Both the position numbers and the translations under genes were made by a program. The notes under the pieces were generated by a model. The model was not told where the DNA came from, ran no database searches, and saw only the letters and a program-made list of their open reading frames with translations. A DNA stretch of 16,667 bases from Candidatus Gerdarchaeota archaeon (GTDB lineage Archaea; Asgardarchaeota; Heimdallarchaeia; JABLTI01). This document shows, piece by piece, positions 1 through 8,184 of this stretch (its first letter is position 1; the number at the start of each line of letters is the position of its first letter). The DNA lies in assembly GCA_016839405.1 (NCBI GenBank), contig JAEOUJ010000055.1:1-16667 (forward strand), given 5' to 3'.

Positions 1-1
1 T

Positions 2-868
2 AATGCATATATAGCTTGGAATGTACAATTCAAAGTTGGAATAGTTGTTTTAACAAATGTTTACCCATCACAAATTGCTAAAAAAATTGGTGATAAAGCT
101 TTAATGTTACTATTGAAATATAAAGGAGCTGAAATTCTTGTGCCTAAAGTTATTACTCCCACAACATTTATTACAAAACCAAGAATTGATGTTGATTCAA
201 AAGTTTTGGAGAAACTAGAAGGATTATATACAATCTCAGGTGGGAAATTTGAATTTAAAATAACTAATAATAAACCATTAGCTGTTTATTCTGGAAAATC
301 CATTCCTTTGTATTCTCATAGTGAAATAGAATTTACAGCAGATATTCCTATTGCAATGAAATTCTTAGTAAATAATGAAAAACCTATAGCTGTAGATGTT
401 TTAACTCCTGAAGGAATTGTACATAGATTCAATTATCAAGGGAAAATAGAAGAAGAAGTTTTTGGACCTAATAAAGAAAATTGGAAAAAATTTGAAGGAT
501 TATATTATACAACTTATTTAGGCGATCCATTGTATTTAGCTGTTAAATTAGAAAATGGTCACCTTAAGATATTTATGAATAACAAAGGTGAGATTTTAAA
601 AGAATATAAGGAAAATATTTTCTTTACAAATGATGAACGAGCAGTAATTTTTCAAGATGGATTATTTTACTATGACAATATTAAACTAATCCTTTTGGAT
701 CAACCAATTAAAATGATAAATGAAATCTTTCAAAAGAATTCAACACATCGTTTTCTTTCAGTAGCAAAACTAAAAGAAATTTACTTTAACCTCAAATATC
801 TTGGAAGAAATAAAGAGATGGAAAGAATAGAAGAAATATTTGGTTCACTATATCCGAATGAAAAATAA
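2..868 (+). CDS. Serine hydrolase (beta-lactamase/PBP family), C-terminal part, 5' truncated by window edge
   Basis: The reading frame is open to the left edge, so the gene starts outside the window; the ATG at 104 is internal. The first visible residues (AWNVQFKVGIVVLTN, then YPSQIAKKIGDKAL) resemble the last strand and helix of class C beta-lactamase/D-aminopeptidase-type hydrolases, where a GVVVLTN strand is typical. The catalytic SxxK and YxN motifs would lie upstream and cannot be seen. After the hydrolase end come two similar beta-rich modules, each opening with an LEGLY or FEGLY motif. These resemble the small beta-barrel domains (DUF3471/lipocalin-like) often attached to this family. 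The last 60 or so residues are helical. The substrate is unknown; candidates are esters, amides or peptides. Family assignment rests on the short visible end of the catalytic domain, so it is moderately secure. Confidence 0.62.
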   Translation, partial: NAYIAWNVQFKVGIVVLTNVYPSQIAKKIGDKALMLLLKYKGAEILVPKVITPTTFITKPRIDVDSKVLEKLEGLYTISGGKFEFKITNNKPLAVYSGKSIPLYSHSEIEFTADIPIAMKFLVNNEKPIAVDVLTPEGIVHRFNYQGKIEEEVFGPNKENWKKFEGLYYTTYLGDPLYLAVKLENGHLKIFMNNKGEILKEYKENIFFTNDERAVIFQDGLFYYDNIKLILLDQPIKMINEIFQKNSTHRFLSVAKLKEIYFNLKYLGRNKEMERIEEIFGSLYPNEK

Positions 869-885
869 TTGAATATAAAAACAAA

Positions 886-911
886 GTAAGTAAAGGTAAT
901 CCTTTACTTAC
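886..911. terminator. Perfect inverted repeat between convergent genes, likely bidirectional terminator
   Basis: GTAAGTAAAGG (886-896), loop TAAT, CCTTTACTTAC (901-911): eleven uninterrupted base pairs with a four-base loop. It lies in the 54-base gap between the stop codons of two convergent genes. Both strands continue into T-rich sequence (ATTTTATG on plus, TTTGTTTTTAT on minus). The symmetry and placement suggest an RNA hairpin that ends or processes both transcripts. Archaeal termination depends mainly on U-tracts, so the hairpin may instead protect 3' ends. Confidence 0.6.
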
Positions 912-922
912 ATTTTATGAAC

Positions 923-3442
923 TTATTTTCTCTTACGAGCTAAAACAATTACTACACACAAAGAAACAATTCCACTTAAGGTGATATAGAAAGTAAATCC
1001 GGGGAATAGACCAGCTCTTGTACTTGTCCAAACAGAAGTTGCATTCAAGTCTACCATAAGAGTTACAGAAGCACTACATGTGATATAGCCCGTACCAGCA
1101 TAGTAAGCATTTATTGCATATATACCAGTTTTACCACTAACCTCTAATTGGAAATCTCCATAAGGATCAGTTACAACATTAGCATCTGTTCTTTCTCCTG
1201 TGATTGTTTCTTTTATAATAAGAAATACTGTTCGATCTCCTTCTGCTTGTGGCATATATTGTTGTGGTACATCTTCTAAATAGCTAAGTTCTCCTATGAT
1301 TGTGAAGAAATTCTCATCTCTTATTGTTGCATCAATATTCAAACTACTTCGATACATTATAGTCGCTGTTAATGTTACTCCTCCAAATGGTGTAAGATGC
1401 ATATCACCAACAAAAGTGTTATCGTCTGAATCATAAATAACATTCGTTGATGCTACAAGATCTGCTTGTATAGTATCTGTTGGTCGAGCATTAGGTCCTG
1501 GTGTGATTTCAATATTGAATGCTTTTGCTTCATTTGGTCCAAAAGTGTGGAATTCACCGATACCATTCCCTGTTACATTCCATCCTTCAGTTACACCTAA
1601 AATGTTGATATGGATTTCTTTTGTTTCTTTCCATGGATTCACGACTGTGAACTCTTTACTTACAGGTCCATAAACTGCTTCTGGATTAAATAATATTGGA
1701 ACTGGTGCACCACCTGCAGTCACTTCAAAGAAGTCAATGTTTTCCTGTGCGTCATTATTTCCAGTATTATCTTCTAAAATATGATTCGTTATTACAACTT
1801 TCACGCAAGAATGCATGTCCATTATTCCTGTATCGGTTGGTTCAACATCATATTCTGGAGTCCAATCAACATAAACTTCTTGAGTTGTTCCTTTAACAAT
1901 AGTAAGACCAGTAACAGTATCGATTAAAGACCAAGTGCCACTTGCTCCTGCACCTATTGGTGTGTTTTCATAGAATTTTACTTCAACACCACTTGCATCA
2001 GCATCACCGATATTACTTATCTTTGCATAAAGTCTATTTTCATAATTTAATAATGGATCGTCACCATTGCCTACTGGATTGTGTCCATCACCATCATTGT
2101 GTCTAAACCATCCCCAACCATTAATTGGACTATCGACATAGATATCAATTGATTCCCATGGACCTGGATAACCTGGCGGATCACCCCATTCATTAATCAT
2201 TAAATCTGGTGTTCCTCCAGCGGAATTTGTTACAGTTATATCATAACCATCAAATGAGAAATCATCAATGGAAATTGTTATTCCATTTCCAGCATCAGTA
2301 AATGTTTGACCTACATCATATAAACAATCTTGTAAATCAACTACTGCGTTTGCATCTGATCCAGGGGTGCTATCCATATCTGAACATTCATCATTATCAT
2401 TAGCACCTTCATCGACAAGATAAATTAGCACACCTTCATCAGGCAACCAAGCATCTTCAGATTTTTGTTCACAGACTTCAACACGATAATATTTAGTTGA
2501 TGAAATTTCAACTTTCAATGCTAGTATATCACCACCAACTGCATCTAAGTGCCTCGGTCTAACATGATAGCTTCCACCACCTCCACCTGCAATAACTACT
2601 TGATTAATTGCTTGATCAAACCAACCAGCATAATCATCAATTACCTGAGTATAAACACTGCAAGCAGATGGATATGCTCGAGCCATTAAGCTATAATAAC
2701 TTGCATAATTTTTCTGTGTAGTACCACCAGAACCATGAGTGTGTCTTAAGAGGAAGCAATGACCCATTTCATGGCATACTCGACCCCAGACTTCTTCTAT
2801 ATCTTCTGGATCTCTTTCAGAAACCAATGTTGCTTCTCTATTGAATGAACCTTCATCTGTATCAATAGCAACTTTTGTACCAAGAGTACTGACTCCACGC
2901 CACCAAACAGTACTTAGCATGATTATTATATTGTCATAAGCTGCGAAATTAACATCTGGATCAGCAAGTGCTACAGCATCATCAACAATATCATGCCAAT
3001 TAACATCTAGATCAAGTGCACCATCATCAAGATGAGCATAGTGTGCTAGATTATTTCCTAAATCATACCATCCTTCAACAGCCCAATCAATGGACATTAA
3101 ACCACGAGTAGCATTAACCCAATAATCATCAATTGTTTGCATAATATCTTCATGTTCAGCTTTAGTCCATCTAGGTGTTGCATAATCAGAAAAGTAGCAA
3201 AGAAGTACGATGTAACTTTGAGGACCGGTTCTTGCACTTTGTGTTTCAAAGTCCTTTTCAATTGGAGTAACTTTGAAATCAGAAATAAGCATGTCATTCT
3301 GAACAATTTTATTAGGACTGCTAAAACTTATCTCTTGTATCGAATTATTATAGGATATGGTATTATTCACAGTATTAAACATTAAAAAACTACTAAAAAT
3401 TAGTGTTAAAACCATTATAATTTTTGGCAAAGACTTTTTCAT
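923..3442 (-). CDS. Secreted, membrane-anchored zinc metalloprotease (M6/metzincin-like)
   Basis: Predicted extracellular protease of 839 residues. Residue numbers here count from the TTG one codon upstream (3445). A basic N-terminus and hydrophobic stretch (residues 3-28) form a signal peptide. The zinc site is HEMGHCFLLRH (H225, E226, H229, H235), followed about 20 residues later by SLMARAY, which fits a Met-turn. The catalytic region covers roughly residues 75-285. Residues 410-575 resemble an M6 tail plus a CARDB-like adhesion module, and further beta-rich modules follow to about 800. The end (LFPGF, one hydrophobic helix at about 816-835, then RKRK) is a surface anchor of the PGF/Asgard CTERM style. 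Shine-Dalgarno GGAGGG (3454-3449) lies six bases before the ATG at 3442, which is favoured over the TTG at 3445. Classic M6 enzymes differ around the third zinc ligand, so the exact family is less sure than the protease call. The substrate is unknown. Confidence 0.78.
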   Translation of the reverse strand: MKKSLPKIIMVLTLIFSSFLMFNTVNNTISYNNSIQEISFSSPNKIVQNDMLISDFKVTPIEKDFETQSARTGPQSYIVLLCYFSDYATPRWTKAEHEDIMQTIDDYWVNATRGLMSIDWAVEGWYDLGNNLAHYAHLDDGALDLDVNWHDIVDDAVALADPDVNFAAYDNIIIMLSTVWWRGVSTLGTKVAIDTDEGSFNREATLVSERDPEDIEEVWGRVCHEMGHCFLLRHTHGSGGTTQKNYASYYSLMARAYPSACSVYTQVIDDYAGWFDQAINQVVIAGGGGGSYHVRPRHLDAVGGDILALKVEISSTKYYRVEVCEQKSEDAWLPDEGVLIYLVDEGANDNDECSDMDSTPGSDANAVVDLQDCLYDVGQTFTDAGNGITISIDDFSFDGYDITVTNSAGGTPDLMINEWGDPPGYPGPWESIDIYVDSPINGWGWFRHNDGDGHNPVGNGDDPLLNYENRLYAKISNIGDADASGVEVKFYENTPIGAGASGTWSLIDTVTGLTIVKGTTQEVYVDWTPEYDVEPTDTGIMDMHSCVKVVITNHILEDNTGNNDAQENIDFFEVTAGGAPVPILFNPEAVYGPVSKEFTVVNPWKETKEIHINILGVTEGWNVTGNGIGEFHTFGPNEAKAFNIEITPGPNARPTDTIQADLVASTNVIYDSDDNTFVGDMHLTPFGGVTLTATIMYRSSLNIDATIRDENFFTIIGELSYLEDVPQQYMPQAEGDRTVFLIIKETITGERTDANVVTDPYGDFQLEVSGKTGIYAINAYYAGTGYITCSASVTLMVDLNATSVWTSTRAGLFPGFTFYITLSGIVSLCVVIVLARKRK

Positions 3443-3620
3443 CAATTGCCCTCCAATTTAACATTTTATTCTTAAAGAAAACCTCTATTTCTTAATAAAG
3501 ATTCTTAACTTGACATATGTGGAAAAAAAATTTTTTGCACACATTATTTGTTTTATTGATAGAATACAATCATTAAATTCTTATAGCTGTTGTATACCAA
3601 CCTTTTCAGAGGAAAAAAAA

Positions 3621-3875
3621 TTGAGCGTCAATACAAAGGAAACATTACGAGCCTATATATTAATGAACATAAAATTAGGTTCAACCAATAATGTATTAGC
3701 TAAATTAAAACAAATTCCAGGAATTACCTCAATAGCAGTAATTACTGGTGAATATGATGTAATTGTTCGTTTAGAAACAAATTCCTTTGAGGAAATGTTT
3801 GATAGAACTCAAGATATTCACCTTATTGATGGGATTGAAGAAACAACTACTTCGATTATTCAAAAAGAATTCTAA
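3621..3875 (+). CDS. Stand-alone Lrp/AsnC-type ligand-binding (RAM) domain protein
   Basis: Small protein of 84 residues consisting almost entirely of one Lrp/AsnC ligand-binding domain without the usual DNA-binding helix-turn-helix. The beta-alpha-beta-beta-alpha-beta pattern is clear: RAYILMNIKLG, a helix ending in KQIPGI, SIAVITGEYDVIVRL, a second helix, then EETTTSIIQKEF. Stand-alone RAM proteins are known to bind amino acids and to assemble into ring oligomers or onto full-length Lrp proteins. The frame is open upstream to an ATG at 3510, but the extra 37 residues are Cys- and Phe-rich and unlike the family. The TTG at 3621 follows AGAGG (3608-3612) by eight bases, so I chose it. It ends 32 bases before the RAM-tailed transporter and shares its ITGEYD core, so the two probably form an operon and may interact. 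The ligand is unknown. Confidence 0.8.
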   Translation: MSVNTKETLRAYILMNIKLGSTNNVLAKLKQIPGITSIAVITGEYDVIVRLETNSFEEMFDRTQDIHLIDGIEETTTSIIQKEF

Positions 3876-3907
3876 TATAAAAATCAAAAGATTTCAGAGG
3901 GATTAAT

Positions 3908-5296
3908 ATGACCGATAGAGGTAGCAGACCTTTCCGAAAAATTAGGAGAAGATATTCTTTCATTATTTTAGCAATTCTCTCTGGAATTATTGGAGCAATT
4001 TGGATTGCTATTGATACCTATACAGGTTCTGCCATCATTGTTAATAGTCTTGGTGAAACCAATGAATATGTTTTTGCAATTCAATCAATGCTTATTGGTG
4101 TTATTATTAGCGTCATTTTTGCTCTTATTTTATGGATTCCAATTAGTAAAAAACCGATTAATGAATTCATTCAAGCACTTAAAGATCGTAGACAAAATAA
4201 AGCAAATCACATCAAAAAACCATTAGTTAGTAAAGATGAAAAACGTCAATTCTCTTATCTTGGGCAATACATTGATCCTCAATATCATGGCATTCGTTTA
4301 CCAAATAAGAAAATGTTACTTTGGTTATTTTTATCTGGGTTGCTTTCAGGAATTAACACCCTAGTTTATTTCATAATAATTAAAGATATGGATCTTTCAA
4401 TTTTCTTACCGACTTCTCAATTTGTTGTTGTTTATTTAATTCTTGGTGATTTAATTGTAGATAAATCTCGCCCAGGTGCTATTGAAATTCAATCTATAAT
4501 TATGATTTTCTTGGGTGTTATCTTAGCAGCTATTGATTTTACCACTAGTAGTGGTTCATTTAATTGGGTAAATCTCATATTGGTTTTCTTGGTCTTAAAT
4601 ACAACTGCTGCTGTTTATGTTGTTTTCCAAAAGAAAACTGTTGAAACTAAATTTGATACTGGGGAAAATTTAGACTCAACAAATATACGTCTATGGACCT
4701 TATTTTTCATGGCATTTTTCACAATTATCTTCTCATTACCTTTTATGAATGCAGAAGGATTTTCTGTTTTCAGGACTACCTTTATCCCTGCTCTCTTGCC
4801 CATATCAATTTCTATGTTGCTAGTTTTTATTGCTCGTATTCTTTATGTGAGAGCACTTTCGATGGGGAAAATGTCGATAGTTAATTCATTATCATCCATC
4901 TCAGTAATTGCTGGCATACCAATAACATTGATTTTTAATCTTATCTGGCCTATTCACTTCCCACTTCCAAGTGGAAATTACGCATGGGTGGTTTGGTTAT
5001 TAAGAGGAATTGGTTCATTACTTGTGTTTAGCGGCATAATAGGCTTAGCAATGAGCGAAGTAAAAATAATGATTTTAGCGAAAGTAAAAGCAGGAATGGC
5101 TTGTGATTATGAGAAAATAAAAGCTATTTCAGGTATAGAGAAGGTTTCAGTTATTACCGGAGAGTATGATTTAATGATTATTTTACGAACACGTACTATA
5201 GGTAGAGGATATCAATCCATAGTAGAAAAACTCGAGTTATTGCCTTGTTTATACGAAATTGTATCCAATCCTGTTTTGAAAGAATGGAATTCTTAA
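3908..5296 (+). CDS. Ten-helix DMT/EamA-type transporter with C-terminal Lrp/AsnC sensor (RAM) domain
   Basis: Membrane protein of 462 residues. Ten hydrophobic segments lie at about 17-36, 55-79, 135-157, 164-184, 193-211, 219-240, 262-280, 293-316, 323-348 and 358-382. They are split into two halves by a polar loop (80-133), the arrangement of drug/metabolite (EamA/RhaT) transporters. The positive N-terminus (RPFRKIRRR) predicts a cytoplasmic start. Residues 385-460 form a complete RAM domain: EVKIMILAKVKAG, KAISGIEKVSVITGEYDLMIILRTRT, a helix, then CLYEIVSNPVLKEW. With an even helix count this domain is cytoplasmic, where it could sense a solute and gate transport. The start ATG has GAGGG seven bases upstream. 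It follows the stand-alone RAM gene by 32 bases. Family relatives export amino acids or move nucleotide-sugars; the substrate here is not evident. The DMT call comes from topology, while the RAM call is clear. Confidence 0.78.
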   Translation: MTDRGSRPFRKIRRRYSFIILAILSGIIGAIWIAIDTYTGSAIIVNSLGETNEYVFAIQSMLIGVIISVIFALILWIPISKKPINEFIQALKDRRQNKANHIKKPLVSKDEKRQFSYLGQYIDPQYHGIRLPNKKMLLWLFLSGLLSGINTLVYFIIIKDMDLSIFLPTSQFVVVYLILGDLIVDKSRPGAIEIQSIIMIFLGVILAAIDFTTSSGSFNWVNLILVFLVLNTTAAVYVVFQKKTVETKFDTGENLDSTNIRLWTLFFMAFFTIIFSLPFMNAEGFSVFRTTFIPALLPISISMLLVFIARILYVRALSMGKMSIVNSLSSISVIAGIPITLIFNLIWPIHFPLPSGNYAWVVWLLRGIGSLLVFSGIIGLAMSEVKIMILAKVKAGMACDYEKIKAISGIEKVSVITGEYDLMIILRTRTIGRGYQSIVEKLELLPCLYEIVSNPVLKEWNS

Positions 5297-5355
5297 TTTA
5301 GTCTTTTTTTACTCAAAATTTAAATAAATTAGGTATTTTAGTCTCGGGACAAAAA

Positions 5356-5365
5356 TTATAAATAA
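5356..5365 (+). promoter_or_regulatory. Candidate TATA box for the LVIVD propeller gene
   Basis: TTATAAATAA preceded by an A-rich BRE-like stretch. Initiation about 25 bases downstream would leave a leader of roughly 40 bases before the ATG at 5428, which itself follows GGATGGTG. Judged by motif and distance only. Confidence 0.4.
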
Positions 5366-5427
5366 CTTAACACATAATCATTTTTATCCAAATAATTTTA
5401 GAGAAATTCATTTGGGATGGTGAAAAA

Positions 5428-6684
5428 ATGAAGAAAAAAATAATATTATTTTCCAGCTTTATTATTGCTTGTTTTTTCTTGTCAATATATTTACCTGTAT
5501 CAGCTACTGGAACCTATATAATAGAAGAAGAAGGACAGTTCTATGATGATAGTGGAGAAGCTATTGGTCTTTTTGTAAGTGGGAATTACGTTTATGTAGC
5601 TGATGGAATAGATGGATTAGAAATTATTGATATAACTGATCCTAGCAATCCAACAGAAGTAGGTAACTATTACAATGATAGCGGAGAAGCTTTAGAAGTT
5701 TTTGTAAGTGGGAACTATGCTTTTGTTGCTGATAAAGAAGATGGTCTAGAGATTATTGACATTAGCACTCCCAGTAGTCCAACAAAAATTGGAGCATATT
5801 CTGATGGTGAAGATGTTTTATGTGTTGCTGTGAGTGGAAATTATGCTTATATCGGTGATACAGAAGGTGTGAAAGTCATCGATGTTAGCACTCCTAGCTC
5901 ACCAACAAAGGTAGATGAGGATATAGTACCACCATTTCCAGTAATAGATGTTTTAGTTGTTGGTGACATTCTCTATACAATTGGCGGAAATTACTTTACA
6001 TATGACATTAGTACTCCAAGCGCTTTAATCGGTTTAGGTGCTTATTTAGAATGGGCCTTTCAATTAAAAGTTGCTGTAGGTGGAGATCTCGCATACATTG
6101 CAAGGTCAAATGGTGGTTTCTATATTGTTGATGTTTCAGATCCTTCTGATCCATTTGTGGTTGGTGGTTGGCAATATGGCACATTAACTCAAACTAAGGA
6201 TGTAGCAGCAGATGGTACCCTTGTTTTTAGTGCTTATGGTCCTTATGGTATATATGTTGTTAATGTCACTTACTATCCATTAGTTATTGATCCAGAAAAA
6301 ACTGACATAGATTTACAAGGGCAATATTTTGATGATAGTGGAGTGGCAAAAGGCATTCTTATTGATGAAAATTTTATCTACATAGCAGATGGTACAGATG
6401 GTCTTGAGATACTTGAATATGCTTGGGATTCAGACGAAGATGGTCTTAGTGATGATGAAGAAACAACTTTAGGTGACGATGGTTACATCACGGATCCTGA
6501 TGATCCCGACTCCGACGACGATGGTTACACTGATAAAGAAGAATTTGACGCTGGTACTAATCCTAATGATCCAGAAGATTATCCTGTAACTGAAACCGCT
6601 GGTCTCACTACTGGCATTCTTTTAATCATTAGTTTTCTCAGTCTATTCAGTTTAGTATTTATTTCCACTAAACGTAAAAAGTGA
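5428..6684 (+). CDS. Surface LVIVD-repeat beta-propeller with acidic Ca-binding-type repeats and C-terminal membrane anchor
   Basis: Predicted surface protein of 418 residues. A signal peptide (1-26) probably ends at LPVSA. Seven LVIVD-type repeats of about 40 residues run from 36 to 331, opening at GQFYDD, GNYYND, GAYSDG, DEDIVP, GAYLEW, GGWQYG and GQYFDD. Each mostly carries a strand like GNYAYVAD followed by GLEIIDIS.PS.P. Seven units fit one closed seven-bladed propeller, and the last blade resembles the first. Residues 333-386 are Asp-rich (DSDEDGLSDDEE, DSDDDGYTDKEE, GTNPNDPED), the pattern of thrombospondin type 3/dockerin-like calcium-binding repeats. A final helix (392-412) and KRKK anchor it to the membrane. 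The function is probably adhesion or protein binding; no catalytic motif is seen. The start follows GGATGGTG by five bases. A terminator-like hairpin overlaps the stop codon. Confidence 0.85.
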   Translation: MKKKIILFSSFIIACFFLSIYLPVSATGTYIIEEEGQFYDDSGEAIGLFVSGNYVYVADGIDGLEIIDITDPSNPTEVGNYYNDSGEALEVFVSGNYAFVADKEDGLEIIDISTPSSPTKIGAYSDGEDVLCVAVSGNYAYIGDTEGVKVIDVSTPSSPTKVDEDIVPPFPVIDVLVVGDILYTIGGNYFTYDISTPSALIGLGAYLEWAFQLKVAVGGDLAYIARSNGGFYIVDVSDPSDPFVVGGWQYGTLTQTKDVAADGTLVFSAYGPYGIYVVNVTYYPLVIDPEKTDIDLQGQYFDDSGVAKGILIDENFIYIADGTDGLEILEYAWDSDEDGLSDDEETTLGDDGYITDPDDPDSDDDGYTDKEEFDAGTNPNDPEDYPVTETAGLTTGILLIISFLSLFSLVFISTKRKK

Positions 6685-6710
6685 GCTTCTTAGCTCCTTT
6701 TGTTTTTTTC
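6683..6710 (+). terminator. Hairpin plus T-tract terminator
   Basis: GAGCT, loop TCTT, AGCTC (6683-6696) followed by CTTTTGTTTTTTTC and more T-rich sequence to about 6720. The hairpin begins at the second base of the stop codon of the propeller gene. The T-tract alone would suit archaeal termination, and the hairpin makes the call stronger. Confidence 0.65.
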
Positions 6711-6786
6711 TTTTTTTCTTATATTTTCTAATAATTTCTAACTAATTTTTATTAAAGCAAAATTTTTTTGAGTTTAAAGTTATAAG

Positions 6787-6794
6787 TTTATATA
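6787..6794 (+). promoter_or_regulatory. TATA box for the small TPR-like gene
   Basis: TTTATATA, a near-consensus archaeal TATA element. Initiation about 25 bases downstream would place the transcript start near 6813-6818, immediately before AGGTGG and the ATG at 6829. Confidence 0.5.
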
Positions 6795-6828
6795 GAATTA
6801 TGTTACATTAAATAGCTAGGTGGTTTCA

Positions 6829-7104
6829 ATGTCTCGTTTCACAATTAGCTATGATATTCTCAAAAAATTAATCGAACCTTTTACTGCTAAATGGGAAAAT
6901 CCATTTGATATTTTAGGCTATTTTGTCAAATATACTAGATTCCACCCTGATAGACCAGAGGGTTGGTTTGAATTAGCTAGAATTAAATCTTTTATTGGTT
7001 TGATTCGATCTGCTGAGAAAAATCTGATGAAGTGTTTTGATTTATCTATAGAATATCAATTGCTTGCAGAACAGGATAAATTACTAAAACCTCTTCTAAA
7101 GTGA
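6829..7104 (+). CDS. Small helical protein with one TPR-like repeat, function unknown
   Basis: Protein of 91 residues. Residues 40-74 (from PDRPEGWFELARI to AEKNLMKCF) have the spacing of a single tetratricopeptide-type helical hairpin, with W46, L49, A50 and A62 in consensus positions. The N-terminal 38 residues are also helical (YDILKKLIEPF, FDILGYFVKY). TPR units usually bind proteins, and one repeat with capping helices could act in a complex or as a dimer. The start is the ATG at 6829, five bases after AGGTGG (6818-6823). A GTG at 6820 is in frame but lies inside that Shine-Dalgarno motif and is rejected. It has its own TATA-like promoter and no evident partner, since the next gene is convergent. 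I do not recognise a named family. Confidence 0.7.
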   Translation: MSRFTISYDILKKLIEPFTAKWENPFDILGYFVKYTRFHPDRPEGWFELARIKSFIGLIRSAEKNLMKCFDLSIEYQLLAEQDKLLKPLLK

Positions 7105-7250
7105 ATTCATCTAACTAAATATTCTAATTAGTTCAACATGCATATTTAATTTTATAGACTTTAAATTAACAAATCATAATCTAATATCAATAAATATTCA
7201 ATCCATTCTTCAATTAATTCAAAATCTGAAATGATCTTACATTTGAATTA

Positions 7251-8078
7251 TTAAGGTTCATTCGTTGGATCCCATGTTACATGCATATTTCTGTTGAATG
7301 AATCTAGTTTTTTCATATCTTCTTCAGTGATTTTAAATTCAAAAACATCAGCATTCTCCATAATTCTACTTACATTAATTGATTTAGGTAGAGTAATGGT
7401 ATTTTTTTGTAAACCCCATCGTATGAGTATTTGTGCAGTTGATTTATCATACTTCCTAGAAATTTCAACTAATGGTGGATCATCCAACATTCTTCCTTTT
7501 GTTAATGGACTATATGATTCTAACCAGATGTTTTTTGATATACAGTAATCCAATAATTCTTTTTGATATAAGTAAGGATGAAATTCAACTTGATTTACAG
7601 CAGGCACAACTTTCGCTTCTTTAAGCAATTCTTCTAAATGACGTATAGTATAATTACTAACACCTATTGCTTTACATTTACCATCTTTATATAATTGTTC
7701 TAAAGCTCTCCATGATTCCATTCGTAATCCAGATACTGGCCAATGTATCAAATACAAATCAATATAATCTAATCTTAATTTCTCATAACTTGTTTCAAAA
7801 GCTTCTAATGCTTGTTTATAGCCATGATTCGAATTCCATAATTTTGTTGTAACAAAAATTTCTTCTCTAGGAACATCATCATCCTCTAATGCCAACCCGA
7901 TTTCTTTTTCATTATTATACATTGCAGCAGTATCAATATGTCTATAGCCAATTTTTAATGCATGGCGAATTGCTTGGTAACCTATATCTCCGGTTGCCAT
8001 ATATGTTCCTAATCCAAGTATAGGTATTTCAATTCCATTGTTTAATTTAACAGTTGAATCTAAATTTAAGTTATTCAT
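7251..8078 (-). CDS. Aldo/keto reductase (AKR superfamily)
   Basis: NAD(P)H-dependent carbonyl reductase of 275 residues, the usual size for the short prokaryotic 2,5-diketo-gluconate reductase-like group. The fold is a soluble cytoplasmic TIM barrel. The catalytic tetrad is visible: D49 and Y54 in HIDTAAMY, K79 in TTKLW, H112 in LIHWP. Other family marks are GLGTY (22-26), the strand region around GVSNY, QVEFHPY, and the cofactor-binding IPKS-like segment, here LPKSINVSRI. The start ATG follows GAGGT by eight bases. It is transcribed away from the CitG-family gene, with a 106-base promoter region between them. Substrate range in this family is broad and cannot be read from the sequence; detoxification of small aldehydes is typical. 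Confidence 0.92.
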   Translation of the reverse strand: MNNLNLDSTVKLNNGIEIPILGLGTYMATGDIGYQAIRHALKIGYRHIDTAAMYNNEKEIGLALEDDDVPREEIFVTTKLWNSNHGYKQALEAFETSYEKLRLDYIDLYLIHWPVSGLRMESWRALEQLYKDGKCKAIGVSNYTIRHLEELLKEAKVVPAVNQVEFHPYLYQKELLDYCISKNIWLESYSPLTKGRMLDDPPLVEISRKYDKSTAQILIRWGLQKNTITLPKSINVSRIMENADVFEFKITEEDMKKLDSFNRNMHVTWDPTNEP

Positions 8079-8184
8079 TTTTCTTTACCTCTTTTTTATA
8101 TTAATAGATTATATGTTATAAATTAGCTTTGCCTTTTTTATTCGAAATTCTTTTGAACAAGTAATATAGAAAGCTAATTGTAAG
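8079..8184. promoter_or_regulatory. Divergent promoter region between aldo/keto reductase and CitG-family genes
   Basis: The gap holds TTATAAATTA (8116-8125). On plus it is placed to start the CitG-family transcript about 40 bases before its ATG. On minus it reads TTTATAAC, placed to start the reductase transcript roughly 20 bases before its ATG. No clear operator palindrome was seen. Confidence 0.4.

Noticed and set aside
1696..1896. Plus-strand open frame inside the metalloprotease gene.
   Set aside because: Antisense shadow of a clear 839-residue gene, with no domain or start signal.
3097..3306. Minus-strand frame overlapping the metalloprotease in another phase.
   Set aside because: Lies wholly inside the protease coding region, and its translation has no recognisable features.
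3510..3620. N-terminal 37-residue extension of the stand-alone RAM protein from the ATG at 3510.
   Set aside because: No Shine-Dalgarno before it, composition unlike the domain, and a well-spaced ribosome-binding site before the TTG at 3621.
7113..7133. Inverted repeat AACTAA ... TTAGTT in the convergent gap after the TPR-like gene.
   Set aside because: Only six A/T-rich pairs and a nine-base loop, expected by chance at this base composition; nothing else was seen in the 146-base gap.
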